Shown here piece by piece: positions 50,561 to 63,055 of a DNA stretch of 64,000 nucleotides. The notes beneath the pieces are model-generated. The model had not been told where the DNA came from. It searched no databases and was given only the letters and a program-made list of their open reading frames with translations. The stretch comes from Stratiolaelaps scimitus (taxonomy: Eukaryota > Arthropoda > Arachnida > Mesostigmata > Laelapidae): assembly GCA_019614645.1 (NCBI GenBank), contig JABWDB010000005.1, positions 6,604,001 to 6,668,000 of the forward strand, in the 5' to 3' direction. Both the position numbers and the translations under genes were made by a program. Numbering within the stretch: position 1 is the stretch's first letter; every line of letters begins with the position of its first letter.

Positions 50561-52637
50561 TTTCACTAGCAGCACCGTCGTATGTGTGTTTGTGTCCCGA
50601 ATGTCCATCTTCGCTAATGGCTTTTCCCATTACCGCTCTCGGTAAGCAGTCAGGCAGAGACCAGCAGGGAGGGAGGCTTGCCTTTACCGCCTGCTCAGCC
50701 AACGTTGCTCGCCCGTGCTGGCTCGAACGGCGGCGGAGGCGGCGACGACGACGGCATGGGACAGTCGCTCTACGGTGGCGATGAGATGGGACGAGATGGT
50801 TGGCGTCGCGTCGGCCCACATAGTCGACTACAACAGCGGGGTGTTCGTATGCTGGGGTGTTAGAGCTCATACTGTCACTGCTCGTAGACAGGAAGGTGTG
50901 CGTTCACGCAGGGCACAGGGCATACATTTGTACGTTAGAGAACACTCCGGCGGGGGCGATGATGCCGCCGCAGATTCTGCCATCGGGCTGGCAAGGAGTG
51001 CTTTCATAGCTGACACCACGGAGGTGGCGGTGGCGACACCAGCAGCGGAGACGGAGTCGCCGAACGCGGCGTCCTGACCGGGTCACTTGTGTCAGCACGG
51101 CGAGGCCACCGTGCATCGTGCAATGCGTCCTTGTAAGACAGAAATCGTAGTCAGTTGCAATGGGTTAGCTTGCAACGATTTGGTCGGATGTCAGAACGGG
51201 GGCAGTATACGGCGCCGAAGGCGAAAGGCCTAGCCTAGAACCGCTTCGCTTTGCCCGATATAACTGCCGGATGGCTGCTTGGATTGCGTCCGTCGGCGAC
51301 AACGACAACACCAGACGTCCTGTTCACAGATCCCAAGTCTCAGGCGCGGCAATACCAGGGTATCAGGCTCGAGCTAACTGGCCCCAACTAACCGTTTCAC
51401 TGCCCACCACCACTCAGAATAGAGGAGCGTGGCCAGGCGATGCAGCAACTAAACCCTACAGAGCAGCTACTCTTACTGGCTGCGCTATCTTCTAAACGTT
51501 CGCGCTGTCGCTCGGCGGTTAACGGTGTCGGCGGGCTGGCGGGCGAGAGCTAGGATAGGCAATGCCGTCCGCGTTGGAAGTCCGCTCAAGTTCGACGCGA
51601 CGGCCGCCAGCCAGAACCCCGTAACTCCAAGCTCGCTTCGCCTTTGCCGCTGATGCCGCTTCTGCTGATGCTGCTGCCGTTGCCGCAGCCGGCCTCCCGG
51701 CATCCACTGATGACTGCTTATCTCCGAAATGAGCGCAAAGGGAAAGACCCAAGAGGACTCTGCCGGCGATGCCGCTGTTAGCGGCACTACCGCCGGCCGG
51801 CCGGCTCGCGGTGGGTGTCTGATCCGCCGAACGGCGCGAAGCTCACGGAACGAGCGAACGAAATAAATAGGGAGGCCGAAACGAACGAACGCGACGCCCG
51901 TGGCCGGCGGTCGTTCCTTGCCGCCACAGCACTTGCTAAAGCAGGAAGGCCAAAACGAACCCACGAACCCGAACTGATCCCCTCCAAGTGTTCCCCTTCA
52001 ACTGCTGGCGCCGCTGCGCCGCGTAGAGCATGGGAATACTTCGCGAATGCTCTAGATAGAGCGGGCAACTGGAAGAACGAGAGAAACGAGATAGAAACGC
52101 TTTGGCAGATAGAGAAGGATGCGACTGGTGAGAGTGAGATGGGAGACAAAGAGCTGCAGAATCCAGAACGGAAGAATCGAGAGTGCAAGGTAAGATATGG
52201 AGGCTTGCAGAAGGCAGCAGGCAGAGCTACGAGCGAAGGCGTGCGAGTTCGGAGAGGAAGGAAAGAGGTCGAGACCAGACTTCTACTCCGGGTAGATATC
52301 GTTGAGGAGCCATCTAGGAGCTAAAGGCGGGGGCGAGCGTGGCAATTGTGAGTGCAAGGACGATGCAAATAGAGTGACGGAGGGCTGCAGCGGGGAACAG
52401 TATGGCTCAAGGGGAGGGGTCGGTGGTAAATAGAGAAACGAACGAATGGCAAAATGAACAAGTGGGATCGGGTAGACACACATAGTGGAGGCTCTGACTG
52501 AAAGCAGAGGTAAACCGAGGCGGCAAAGAACATCAACAACGATAAAGGGAATGACGAAGTCCTTCTCTACAGATGTTGTTATGGTAGGTTCTTCGTATCG
52601 CACTAATGTTCATGCAAAATAACGATATGTTCATGCG

Positions 52638-52913
52638 ATGAGAGGATTCGGCGTTTTTGAGGTTCTTTGTAGACATGAATCAATGAGTGATGACAATACT
52701 GGTGAACTTTCACCGGAATCTGTATTTTCCATCGGTACCGAGTCATCTACGCAGGCGAGCAAGGAGAAGGCACTTATCGACAAGAAGAAAGGTCGTGCCA
52801 TTGGGTTTTTCGGTTTCTGTGCAGGAGTGGTATCTTATACGTCTAGAGGAACCGTACAAGAATTCGTACACTCCCCTCGACACCCCACGGAGTGGTGGAA
52901 GAAAGTCGCTTAG
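52638..52913 (+). CDS. Candidate short CDS at the edge of a GC-rich block, unassigned
   Basis: A 91-codon frame with ATG at 52638 (G at -3) and a second in-frame ATG at 52684. After the second ATG it reads MSDDNTGELSPESVFS and a Ser/Glu/Lys-rich stretch ending in IDKKKGR, followed by a hydrophobic piece IGFFGFCAGVVSYT. The polar N-terminus looks like a genuine protein start. No donor site is obvious. Not recognised. Confidence 0.25.
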   Translation: MRGFGVFEVLCRHESMSDDNTGELSPESVFSIGTESSTQASKEKALIDKKKGRAIGFFGFCAGVVSYTSRGTVQEFVHSPRHPTEWWKKVA

Positions 52914-53149
52914 CGCCAAAAATCCCTGTTTCAGCCCCTTTTTCGTTACCATCCCACTGCAACGCCATATTCGTTCGCTTTCGCCTTCCATCAGCCTCAA
53001 ACCCGTCTGTATAGGGGTGTAAATACTTGCCTACACAAGTGTATGCTGAATCTGTAGTCGTCGTACGGGTAGTCAATCAGACAGACAGTGGCTAGCCTTA
53101 CCGCTACCGTCAGTATCCTGAGCTTACGTTAGTATGGCAGACGTGTGGG

Positions 53150-53560
53150 GGGTCATCCCTCCTATTCTCCCCGAACGTTTCACGAGCCTCCTTTCCCTAG
53201 CTCCCAGAAGCACGAGATCCCGCGCGACCCGAACGCTCGAGCCCACGTACGACCCATGTTCCCTCGATTTTACGCTTCGCTGACTCACATTAGATAGATC
53301 CTACATTAGTTAGCGCTCAAGCCGCTCTGAGCTGCTGGTTCCCACCGAGAGAGTGCTGCCGCCTCCGCCGCCGCCGCCTCCGAGGATGGAGAGACCGCCC
53401 CAGCCGAAGTCCAAGTCAACTCAATCCAGCCCGACCCAGAGCAGGCCAATCCCGCTGGCACGAACGAACTCCACCTTTCGACCTTCGGCGAGATAGGGGC
53501 GCCGGGAGCAACGGATCGGAGGATCCGGAACTGTCCTACGGCTCGCAGAAGGACACTTCT
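53150..53560. other. Small GC-rich block
   Basis: Contains a CCG-rich stretch (53348-53384). Overlapping frames on the minus strand are Ala/Ser-rich and look compositional. Confidence 0.4.
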
Positions 53561-56500
53561 TGTGACAAAGCGAACAGCCACCGGGCCAACTGCGTTCTGT
53601 CTCACATGCGATTCACACACATACGGAGTGAGCTTGTAATTGTTGTGGACACAGAACCGATTGTCCAATTATCAGTGTCCCTCCCCATGAGGCACAGGGG
53701 GCATTTTTTGAACAATTCATCCCCTCTGACGACTAGGGCCGGCAGCGCGGGGGTCAGGTCATTTCCCGAACAGAATTATCGTGCTCGGATAATGTAATAA
53801 TAATAATAATAAGAGTAAGTTCTACGGTTTACTGTGATATTTTCGCCGTCACCGCGGGGAGACTCAGTATGTCGGCCTGCAGCGACTCTGAAACGTCGAG
53901 CACTACCGCGACGCTGCTCGCCTCCTGGTCTCGGCAGCCAGCCGGGTTTGTAGTGATCACTGTCAAGCACATCTGTGCTACCCGGCGGAGGATACGGTAG
54001 CGGCTGCAGAAGCGAAACAGTATTACATGCGATCTCGTATAGGTTTATTCTGCGAGATAGAACGACGGATATTCCGACATCTTGGCATTTTGAAATGTAC
54101 TTTACAAGAGAAGGAGAGGGGGGGGGCAAAGGCTCCATTGGAATATGCGGAAGTCTTCAAAGACTCCATGGCATATGTGTTCATATAGTACGGGTGTATT
54201 TATGGCATCAGGAACATATTTCTCTAATGGAAGCCTCTCGTTACGGCAAACGAGACGACATTCTTAATCAGATGGGCATGACACACCCGTACGTGATTTT
54301 TCCTAAGACGACAAACATCGAATGTTTGTTTATATTCCACTCGGGTACATACTGGTTGACGTGTGGTAAGTGAGCGTCGCGCCGAGAGGTGCTATTCAAG
54401 GTGTTCCGGAGTTCGGTATTGATATTCAGAGGACACTCTGTTTGCGTCTGGCGCCCGGCCCTTCGTCCGCCCGCAGATATACACAACAATAGCTGACCGT
54501 AACACATCTCGAATATGTCGAGTCTAGAAGTCCATATCCATAGTTTGATAAGCTGTCAGAGTTACTGTGCTGTGCTGTAAGTGAGTGACATCGGTCTTCG
54601 ACGACTCTGAAATACTTGGAAGCGATGTTTCAGCTACGCTGCCTACACTGATATTATAATATATTTGGCACGACGATGATGTCATCGATCGAGCGATTTA
54701 CATTAGATGGCATTCAATTTTTAGCTATCTACCGACTTTACGTACCCTGGAAATTTCTAAAACTTCAATAGAAACGTGAATGTGGTAGATGGGTTCGCAA
54801 AGTAGCTCTGTTCAGAGAAGGATCTATAGAGTATAGTACCTTGTGGTGATTGACCTTGAACGCAGGCATTTCGCCGCGCCCAATACGAAGCAAGAGAGCA
54901 TAACGAAGAACACCGACCACGCTGTATGAAGTCTTCCTACGTTATTCAAATATAACGCAATAATATATTTCAAGATATAATAGATAAATAAGTAGAATTA
55001 AATTCAACGAATTCATTAGAAACGCCATTTTGATTCTGCCAGATCCCCTCAGGCATGTAGACTGGAAAATATACTTACTAAATAAAAATGCTTTTCTTTC
55101 TCTTTCATTACATCGTAATTTCCCACTCACAGGAATCTGTGTGGCACAACAAAGTGAGCGAATGCACTTGCGAGTTATTTTTAGTCTAATTATAACGATG
55201 TTTAGTCACACGTCAATTGATTAACTATAAAATCCCAAATCAGTTCCGTTCACTGATTAGCCAGTCTTTATATTCTAAGTACAACTATGAGAGTCGTACG
55301 CACGTTAGCTCTACTTCTTACTAACCAACAACATAAATGCATATACATCGCGTATTCTGTTCAACGTTCAAATGTGGAACAGCTAAGAGCACGTTTTTGG
55401 TCAGCGTATTGCGCAAAAACCTACTTTAGGCTAGTATAATACATACCACTTGTCACCAAACCCTTTGTCGTTACGAAAGGAACTCCATTCAAACAGCGAT
55501 GCTAAGTGTTAATGACACCGGAAACATATGAGCAGACGTATTAAACGAATTCATACAGCTTGCAGTAGCAGTTCAGTGGAGGGATGTCGACGACGACACT
55601 GCCGCTTGGCCCGATACGCCAGCAACGCGCTGTTGAGAACACTAACCTCATGTAGACCAATGGTGGCCTGCTGTCCTTCTCTGTTCTCATTCGGCGGCCC
55701 CTTCGACCACCAACCTCGTCCGCTTCTTACTGTCAGCCTCTTTCGTCGACTGAAGAGCACTAATTTAATTTGCAACAATCTTTTCGCCTTTGTTCGAAGA
55801 GCTCTCTTCGCAGTAATCGGGGGGCTGCTCATAGACATCCCTGCTTTAGGCAAGACAAATAGCCAAATATAACCTCGAACCAGTGGGATGAACTAGGCAG
55901 CGTGGGATCCACCGGGACATATCCGGCCAGCGATGTCTGGCCTCCTGAGGAGATACTTCGGACTGTAGACATTGAGCAGTCGTGTATGCCTATCTCTCGA
56001 CGATAAAACCAACTGGTCGAATTGTCGTGTAGCTCGAAGAAAAGTAAAGCTTAGTATGCTCGGACCTGTGGGTAGGGCTATGTTTATCGAGTAGAATTAA
56101 GTAGGTAATACGTTTTACCAATATGGCAATATCGCACGGAGCGATCGTATCAGGAAAGCTTCAATATATCTTCCTACCAACCATCCTACAAATGTTGGAC
56201 TTCAGAAAAGCAGATTATGCAGTGGTCCTCATACACTATCGAGCACTAGCCGCAAATCAAATAACGATTAAAGCACTCGAGTTAGCCGACACCTTTTCTT
56301 ATAGCGGGGTTTGGTCGAATTAATTGTGATATTTTCGAAAAATGTGGTTACACTTGAGATTATTTCATGCAATATTGTTTATGATCCCCGCTTAATTTCT
56401 GCCTGTATCACCCTGTTATTATTCTTATTGTTATTACCATCAATAATATATATATATATATAATATATACTGTCATGCTGTATGCCCTATTCATGAGCAG

Positions 56501-56660
56501 TATTCTTATAAGTGGTTTTCCTTACAAGACTATAAGCAGATGCTATACCCGAGTAGCTGTACGAGATTAACACAAATTACTCTTATTACATGTCTAATGC
56601 ATCCTCACGAATCCAGTGGGCAGACACAGCGGGATGTGAAAAAGCAATGTGTACTATATG
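53561..56660. other. AT-rich stretch, no recognised gene
   Basis: (AAT)n at about 53797-53812 and (AT)n at 56446-56470. A pair of antisense frames at 55528-55872 shows no known motif. Confidence 0.45.
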
Positions 56661-57360
56661 TGGTTGGTTACGGCCGCGGCAGTGGCGACCGCGACGATAG
56701 TGACCAGCGAGCAGGCTGCCTTTCTGGGCTTGTGGCTGGCTTGTTTTGGTGTCCGTGGCGGTACCTCAGGTAGTAGGGAGTTTGTACGCGTACCAGCTAA
56801 TTCGGTGAAGAGGACGGTCATCTATCATCACGCGGATCGGCAAAACGACGACCGCTGGCAGGTCCCGATCGACGTTAGGAGGAAGTGAAGGATGGAAAGG
56901 AATAACGCGGTTCGACCCAACCGAGTGGGCGGCACTCTTGCCACGAGTCGGTCAGTCAGAGTCAGCCGCCACGAGTTAGCCACCTCCAACAATAACCCCA
57001 GGGCCGTTCTGTCCTTCTAGCCTCACCCACGCCCCCTCTCCCCCCGAGCCCCGCCAATCTTGTGCCGCAAACAGAGCTAACGGAGCACGCTGGCCCTGCT
57101 ATCGCTTACTCTGCGTGACGATGAGGACACCACAGCCACGTCGCCACTGGCAGAGGACGACCTTCGTCCTCTGGGGCTCCCACCTATTTTGTTTGGCCTC
57201 TCTGCAGGTGGTTCGGCGTGTATAACGTCCGAGAAAGGAAGTTCATTATAGCTGTTTATAGCCGCATGACGACGGCGATCGCTGGCTCGATTGAATCTAC
57301 CACGTTCAATGCCTGTAGCGGTATCCGACCCGGCCAATTCATTTCTTTCTTCGTGTGGAA
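56661..57360. other. Small GC-rich block with a minus-strand frame
   Basis: A minus-strand frame (57077 to about 57352) is open for about 92 codons, lacks an ATG and is Arg/Ser-rich. No splice site pair supports it strongly. Confidence 0.3.
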
Positions 57361-57850
57361 ATCAACACAGAGAACGATAAAGGTGGCGCTTTACTAAACT
57401 TGTTCACGCATTGTAGCATGCTAGTATTCGCTGAGAAGTGCGCGATGCTCGCCACACGTCATAGAAGACTATTATAGCTAAAGTATGAAGGGTGGATAGC
57501 GGACAAACTTTAAAGGCTGAACGGGCAGCTGGTATCTTTTCTAGGTGCGAGAGCTGCATTTCAATGTGTTCCTTTCGAAGACATAAGTTGGATATATTAT
57601 ATCTGAAACGAGGGCCTTTTCTTCACAGGGTTCGTAAACAATAACGACAACTATGAGAAGGCAGGGTAGAGTTTGTAGCTTGTATGATTCGTTGAAAGAA
57701 CACAGACATTCGTTCACTACTACCAGTAGTGCTATTCTGTAAGGGTTGATAAAATATTACAAAGTGAACAAATGTTCCCCCGGCTGACTTACGGTGAACA
57801 TTTAACGTCCACGGTACTGCTTTCGGCATTGCTTCATAAGACGGACCCCT
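57361..57850. other. No recognised feature
   Basis: AT-rich, nothing noticed before SINE copy 2. Confidence 0.5.
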
Positions 57851-57950
57851 TCAAATGCAAATGTGCAACGGTGGGGATCGAACCAGTGAACCTACGTGTC
57901 CCCCTACGATTGCAAGACGCACACACGAATGCACCACGCCACTGGGTTCG
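57851..57950 (-). mobile_element. tRNA-derived SINE-like element, copy 2
   Basis: Read on the minus strand there is an A box (AGTGGCGTGGTGCATTCG, about 57926-57943), then an anticodon-like arm with loop CTTGCAA (57910-57916, TGC as for Ala), then a B box (GGTTCGATCCCC, 57873-57884) and the tail CCGTTGCACATTTGCATT shared with copy 1. Four of five anticodon-stem pairs can form. The segment between anticodon arm and B box is longer than in a real tRNA, so a SINE is more likely than a functional tRNA gene. Confidence 0.6.
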
Positions 57951-58539
57951 ACTGATATGACTGATGTGACATATATGATAAAATATCTTGTATGATACCA
58001 AATGAACATTTCATTACTAGTTCGTTATTGTACGCGATTCGCAGATTTCCTTAACGGAGGAGTGAGATCTACAGATTCGAGATCTACTTGCTCAGAGCCC
58101 GGAGGACAAGATTTAAAGAGGACTAGCCCAGCTAGACGAGCAGCATCGAATAGCTCAGCCGCAAAAACGCATAACTAATTTTTCTTCCTTTATTACTCAC
58201 ACTGTGCCAGCTTGCGCTAAGGGTTTTTCACTAATTGCGTTTACATTGTGAATAGGGGGTGATAGTTGCCCTGGGGCAACAATTCTAGTCAGTGTCGTAG
58301 GAAAACGAAGGAAAAGTCGAGATATACGGACAAACCTTTTCGTTGAGGAACAAATACTTATGAGGCGTGGGTTTAACCGTTTTTACAGGAAAACGCATTT
58401 CCTATCCAACATGGCCTTTACAGGCTGAAAAACTAAGATTTCATAGACTAGTGTAAACAAACGTATATATTATATAAATATATATATTGTATTTCGAGCT
58501 GACCCTCAGCTGTTCCCCAACCTCTGACAGGCCTCAGCT

Positions 58540-58541
<2 letters not shown>

Positions 58542-58576
<35 letters not shown>
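58542..58576. repeat. (TA)n microsatellite
   Basis: Uninterrupted run of about 35 bp, with a second shorter AT-rich run at 58463-58490. Confidence 0.95.
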
Positions 58577-58578
<2 letters not shown>

Positions 58579-58671
58579 GAAAGTGACACGCTTAGGTCGT
58601 AAGTAGCATTCAACAGCCACAATTATTCTTCATTGTGTGGAATAATTCCTCATATATACAATAATTAGTGA

Positions 58672-58800
58672 CCCAGTTGGGGAGAGGGGGTGGTGACAGG
58701 GTATCACACCGGTACGGCCGACACGGTCACCCCCGACGAAGACGATGACATTGCCTCGTTATACAGTGAGGCAAAAGCGCTGCACAAGAAACGAGCCTGA
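58672..58800 (+). CDS. Candidate terminal exon, unassigned
   Basis: After an in-frame TGA (58669-58671) and possible acceptor AGs nearby (CCCAG at 58672-58676), the frame runs 42 codons to TGA at 58798-58800. The end has marked protein character: TPDEDDDIASLYSEAKALHK followed by KRA and the stop, an acidic then basic C-terminus. There is no ATG, so it would have to be a last exon. No AATAAA is seen close downstream and the pyrimidine tract is weak. Confidence 0.22.
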   Translation, partial: PSWGEGVVTGYHTGTADTVTPDEDDDIASLYSEAKALHKKRA

Positions 58801-59961
58801 ACGCTTGTTGTTTCATCACCATTTTCTCGAAATCAGTAAGCGAGGTTAGCTATTATATAAACCTCTATCAGCTCAACATTGTCAAGGTGCGACTAGGTCG
58901 AGAGGGCAAATAGTTGCAAAATATGCAGGTGCTATCGCGTTCTTACATTACATTCCATTGTAGTACATTTCACCTGAATATTTCACTATTGATTAACTAT
59001 TTATCTGTATTTCTGTACAGATAAATACTGTAAGAAATACTAGTTCTTCTATCGAAATTTGTTAGAGTTCACATGGCGTTTGTGTGTCCGACAACGGGGT
59101 TAAAGCCTATCACGGCCCGTTTCGGGGTTTTTGAGGAAAGACTACATTCCTTCTCCTATATATACGTATATGTGCGGCTATTAGATGATTACTTGTGATA
59201 ATGGGTATATTTTGGTATTTTGCGTGTTTGTTTGTTCTCTTATGTAGTTTAAATATATATACATTATTGAGCATTTGGCAGTCTGTATAAGGGGGTGTTT
59301 TTATACGTTTGTCTGAAATGGCTCTTTGTGAAACAAAGGTGAACATTTACTGTACAATCAGTTTGAATGGAGCTCAAACTAACATGTGTCAAGGTGTTAA
59401 TTGCTAGGTTGCTAATTGTAATTGACGATACAGGTTGACGTGTACAGGTTGCGTATTACAATTATTGCAACTGTAATAGCTGAAATGATTTCATTGACAC
59501 AATTCATTTATTTACAAATGGAACATTGATGGACAGATTGTATGACCGGTCAGTTACAGTTCTGCAAATTATCATTTTTCAACGGCTGCTAAACAAGGTA
59601 AGCTATCAATTTAATAACTGTAAGATTCATAAATACAGTTCTTCACCCGGTCAAGGACGAATGGTGATTCAATTGAATGGGGCTCAGGTTACATCTTGCC
59701 TCAACTTTACAGATATCTCTCCGTTCCATTTATTCAAGTATCTACATATCTCAGATTCTGAGCGGGCTCCAAATAACCACGCGCACATGACAATGGAGAC
59801 CATGTGAGATACCTGATGCCGGAGAGTTGGATAATCAGAGAGAGATAGAGACCTCAATATCCAACGGAAGACCAATGAACATTGTTTAACAGCAAAAAAT
59901 GCCTATTCACATCGAACGTCGGAGATATGGCGGAGAATCTCTCGCCAGGGATATATCTCGC

Positions 59962-59985
59962 ATAGATATCTCTCGAGATATCTAT
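59962..59985. repeat. Inverted repeat, 11-bp perfect arms
   Basis: ATAGATATCTC and its exact reverse complement GAGATATCTAT are separated by TC only. Related ATATCTC-type words occur just upstream (59950-59959). Confidence 0.9.
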
Positions 59986-61245
59986 CGCAGTTTCCATTTT
60001 ACAAAGCAGGTCTTACATGAATAGTCGCGTATTTTTGGGCCGATGCATAAACGTATCCACAACATGTCGTAGATTGCCTGTTTCTGTTAATACGCATTAT
60101 CTGTTTCATCTTGGCAACAGTGCGCGACAGTGCTGGACCAGGTTACAGTGTCAACGAACAAGAGATAGCACACAACTCAACACCGTCCCGTGGAGCAGCC
60201 ACTAGGCCGGGTCGGGAGACCAGACCTAACCGGGCCTGGACAATGGTATCATTGACCTTCACCTCAAGTGTTGGAAAAAAATAATTTAAATTTTATAGAT
60301 TTTATAGATATGACTAATTAATAATATATCGTATATGATGATGCGTTTTCGTTGAATTCAATGTGCTCTCAATATGTATACTCGACTCTAAGCTATTTTT
60401 AGCGCCAAAGTCTAATATACTATATTATAATAGTTGTTGCTTCAGAGCGTTCACATAATATTCGAGCATTTTTGCAGTGTTTTATTAACCCTTGTCTACT
60501 TGAGGGTGGATGGCATCTATCCGACAGTCAATCGAATTGATAGTCATAACACTCTAGACCACATTGCTCCCCGCCTGACCTATCCAAACAGCATTTCAGC
60601 GTTTTCAAGGACGATATGCGAGGCGAAAATCCGTAATCTCCGTAGCGATCCCATAATCCGGCATTAGACGGACGACCCAGGGCTGATCGTCCCATGTCCA
60701 GCGGAACGTCTCATGATCAGATTAGAGGGCCATAAACCTGTTTTTCGCGCATTTTTCTTTTGCGGTACTGAACAGGTCAGATAGGACGGGTCTGGTTAGG
60801 CATCAAAAGCGGCTCTCTGCGCCTTAAAACTTAATGACGAGTCGCGGCTTGTTGGATTAGGACAAATCGAGTTATGTGGAGATGATACGAGCCTCGCCGC
60901 CAATGCCGGCGGTGTAGTGAAAAAGCCAGGTGCTGACTACGTATCAAGATCAGATTCGTCGGGGGAGAAGAGTCACGTGAAGAGAAGGGTCACCGACAGC
61001 CCGCGATCAACCCAAAGAGAAGCCGGTCACCAAAAACAGCCATCGGCAGATACGAACCCAGTTGAAATTATGGTTTAAAAAAAAATGAACTATCTACAAA
61101 TTACACACAGTCACAGCAAGACCGTCTCTATTTATTTTCTATAGACAGAACTCACAATATGTCCTACCAATACAATCGCGACGAACGCAATCAAGCCTTG
61201 CGAGCCAAGGACAATAATGCAATACAACATGTGGTTGATTGACGG

Positions 61246-61289
61246 AACTACAACTGCTACATCGCTCAACTACAACTGCTACATCGCTT
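61246..61289. repeat. 22-bp tandem duplication
   Basis: AACTACAACTGCTACATCGC followed by TC, then the same 20 bases followed by TT. Only the last base differs. Confidence 0.95.
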
Positions 61290-61890
61290 AAGTTCCCGTA
61301 GAAAGTTAAAAATAAGTGTCACCGTGCACAATACATTGCCAATAGCACCGTCTGATTATAATTATTCCACAATATATATTATATACACATAACTTAACTA
61401 TTATATTCATGTCCGCAAATTTGAATTATGTCATTCTAGTTATACGTTTATGAGCATCTCTTGCAAACTTAATCACGTAGGTGAGTGATCGAATTAGCTG
61501 AGGATGGCCACCCCAGATTGAAGGTAGGCTGTAGGCGACAGTGCGCCCACTAGTTTCATTTGAAACGAGACCTATTATATCTTCCACGTGGTAGCACGGC
61601 GGTTCGAGTGGCTGATGACGGTGATGAGTAAGGGTGAAATTTTAAGCGGAGTTCTTTCTGCATTTCGTCATCTTAACTGTACGTAGGGCAACCGTCATAA
61701 TGTAAAGCCTATCGACAGAAAACCGATGCCGTCGATTACATCGTCTTGTTTTTACGCATTTATATGTTATTATACTAATAGAGATACGCACCCGTTTCGT
61801 CCATCTATATCACCTATTATCAACACACACACACACACACAGTGGTTTGGAGTTTCCGTAAATATTCCCCACGTAAGAACGCGTTTTCAG

Positions 61891-62219
61891 CCATTCGGAT
61901 TGTTCGATCTCTTGTCGACGTGACGAAATCCTCGCCTTACTGGCTATGTTACGAGATACCGGTGTGGCCGCCAACCCGCGTTGTAAGTAATACGTTCGGA
62001 AGAGAGTTTCTGAGCGTATATAACTCGTTACAAAACCTTGCGTATGCTGAAAACATTTCATATCTACAGTTGAGCATATCATTTGCCAATAGAGAGCTCA
62101 TGAACACCAACCCCCAGCAAATGCTATTGTCGGCGACACCCAAAACTAGCCCGTATTTGCAACGTCTAATTAATGTTGGAACAGTCCCGAGAATGGTTGG
62201 CGCAGTGCGGCAATTATAA
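61891..62219 (+). CDS. Candidate exon within a 125-codon open frame, unassigned
   Basis: The frame is open from 61842 (a GTG codon, no ATG start) to a TAA at 62217-62219. A good acceptor GCGTTTTCAG ends at 61890 and a consensus donor GTAAGT lies at 61983, which would define a 92-bp exon reading SSPYWLCYEIPVWPPTRV near its end. If unspliced, the rest reads on through YLQLSISFANRELMNTNP and LQRLINVGTVPRMV, faintly like the start of an armadillo repeat (IxxxGxVPxxV). Neither reading is confirmed and the length is not rare by chance. Confidence 0.22.
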
Positions 62220-63055
62220 CCACAGCGAGAAAAATTTGTAGATGTAATTCATATTTGTTGGCACACGAAATTGACGACGTTCGTCATGTGACTAGCGCCC
62301 AACGCGTATACATGGATATTACATAAGGATAATGCAGTGTACGCGTGTGCAATGTACTACACACACCCTCATGTTGTTGTCATATAGCATAAATACAGTC
62401 ACGAAGAATTGTCCACCCTCCATTCACCTTACGTTGGACGGTAACAAGAACACCCAGCCAAGACAGAACATGATAAACAAGCAGCCCACTAAGCATATCG
62501 TTGCATTGCAGCTTCCACTGGGAGCATTCATCGCGGGAACTCTCCATGTCCCATGAGTTGAATCAATGCACCTGTTCATCTCACGCTCCTCTTAGAGCCG
62601 TATGATCGTATCGAGCTTGATCGACAACGGCAGCGTTATATTCATCCATTTTTTTTGCCACCAGATAAATAACGACCCGATTCGAAGTCACAACTGCATT
62701 TCACACTTACTCAATTCCACACGAGAGCTGTGCGTGCAGTACACGTTAAATGATGACGGACCTAGCGGCATCCAGCTGGCTGTCGGAATATGATAACCCA
62801 TCCGCCTTCGCCGACGAACGATTCGCTTGTGTCTACATTCATGAAGCTCGATCTATTTTTCGACCTGTTTCTCCGACAGACAAACAGTGACAACGAGCTA
62901 ATCCAATTGACAACGACGACAACAACAATATTCTGAGGCCAGACGCGAATTGCACCCGAAACAGATCAGCGCAGTCGGGCCAGCTAGCAAGTGCTATTGT
63001 TGTGGTTTAATTGTGAATGTAGCGGAACCGCATAGCCGCGCCATAGCTCGTAACG
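62220..63055. other. Region upstream of the repeat-protein frame
   Basis: No clear coding frame. A pyrimidine-rich stretch ending TTCTCCGACAG (62869-62879) could be an acceptor for a 5'-untranslated exon that leads into the ATG at 63056. No TATA box is evident. Confidence 0.35.

Larger units (their letters stand above)
48860..52330. other. Largest GC-rich block of the window, no assignable gene
   Basis: Contains (GGC)n at about 49148-49175, (CTAG)n at 49773-49791, (CGT)n at about 49883-49900 and (CT)n at 50526-50560. Many frames of 90-170 codons overlap on both strands. Their products are Arg-, Ser- or Gly-rich and low in complexity. A plausible long 5' leader or promoter region, but no transcript start can be fixed. 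Confidence 0.5.
58801..61890. other. AT-rich stretch, no recognised gene
   Basis: Short frames only. Holds a near-perfect palindrome (59962-59985) and a 22-bp duplication (61246-61289). (CA)n lies at 61822-61841. Confidence 0.5.

Noticed and set aside
51815..52324. A 169-codon charged frame on the plus strand
   Set aside because: It begins at GTG without start context, lies in the GC-rich block, and overlaps long minus-strand frames; composition explains it.
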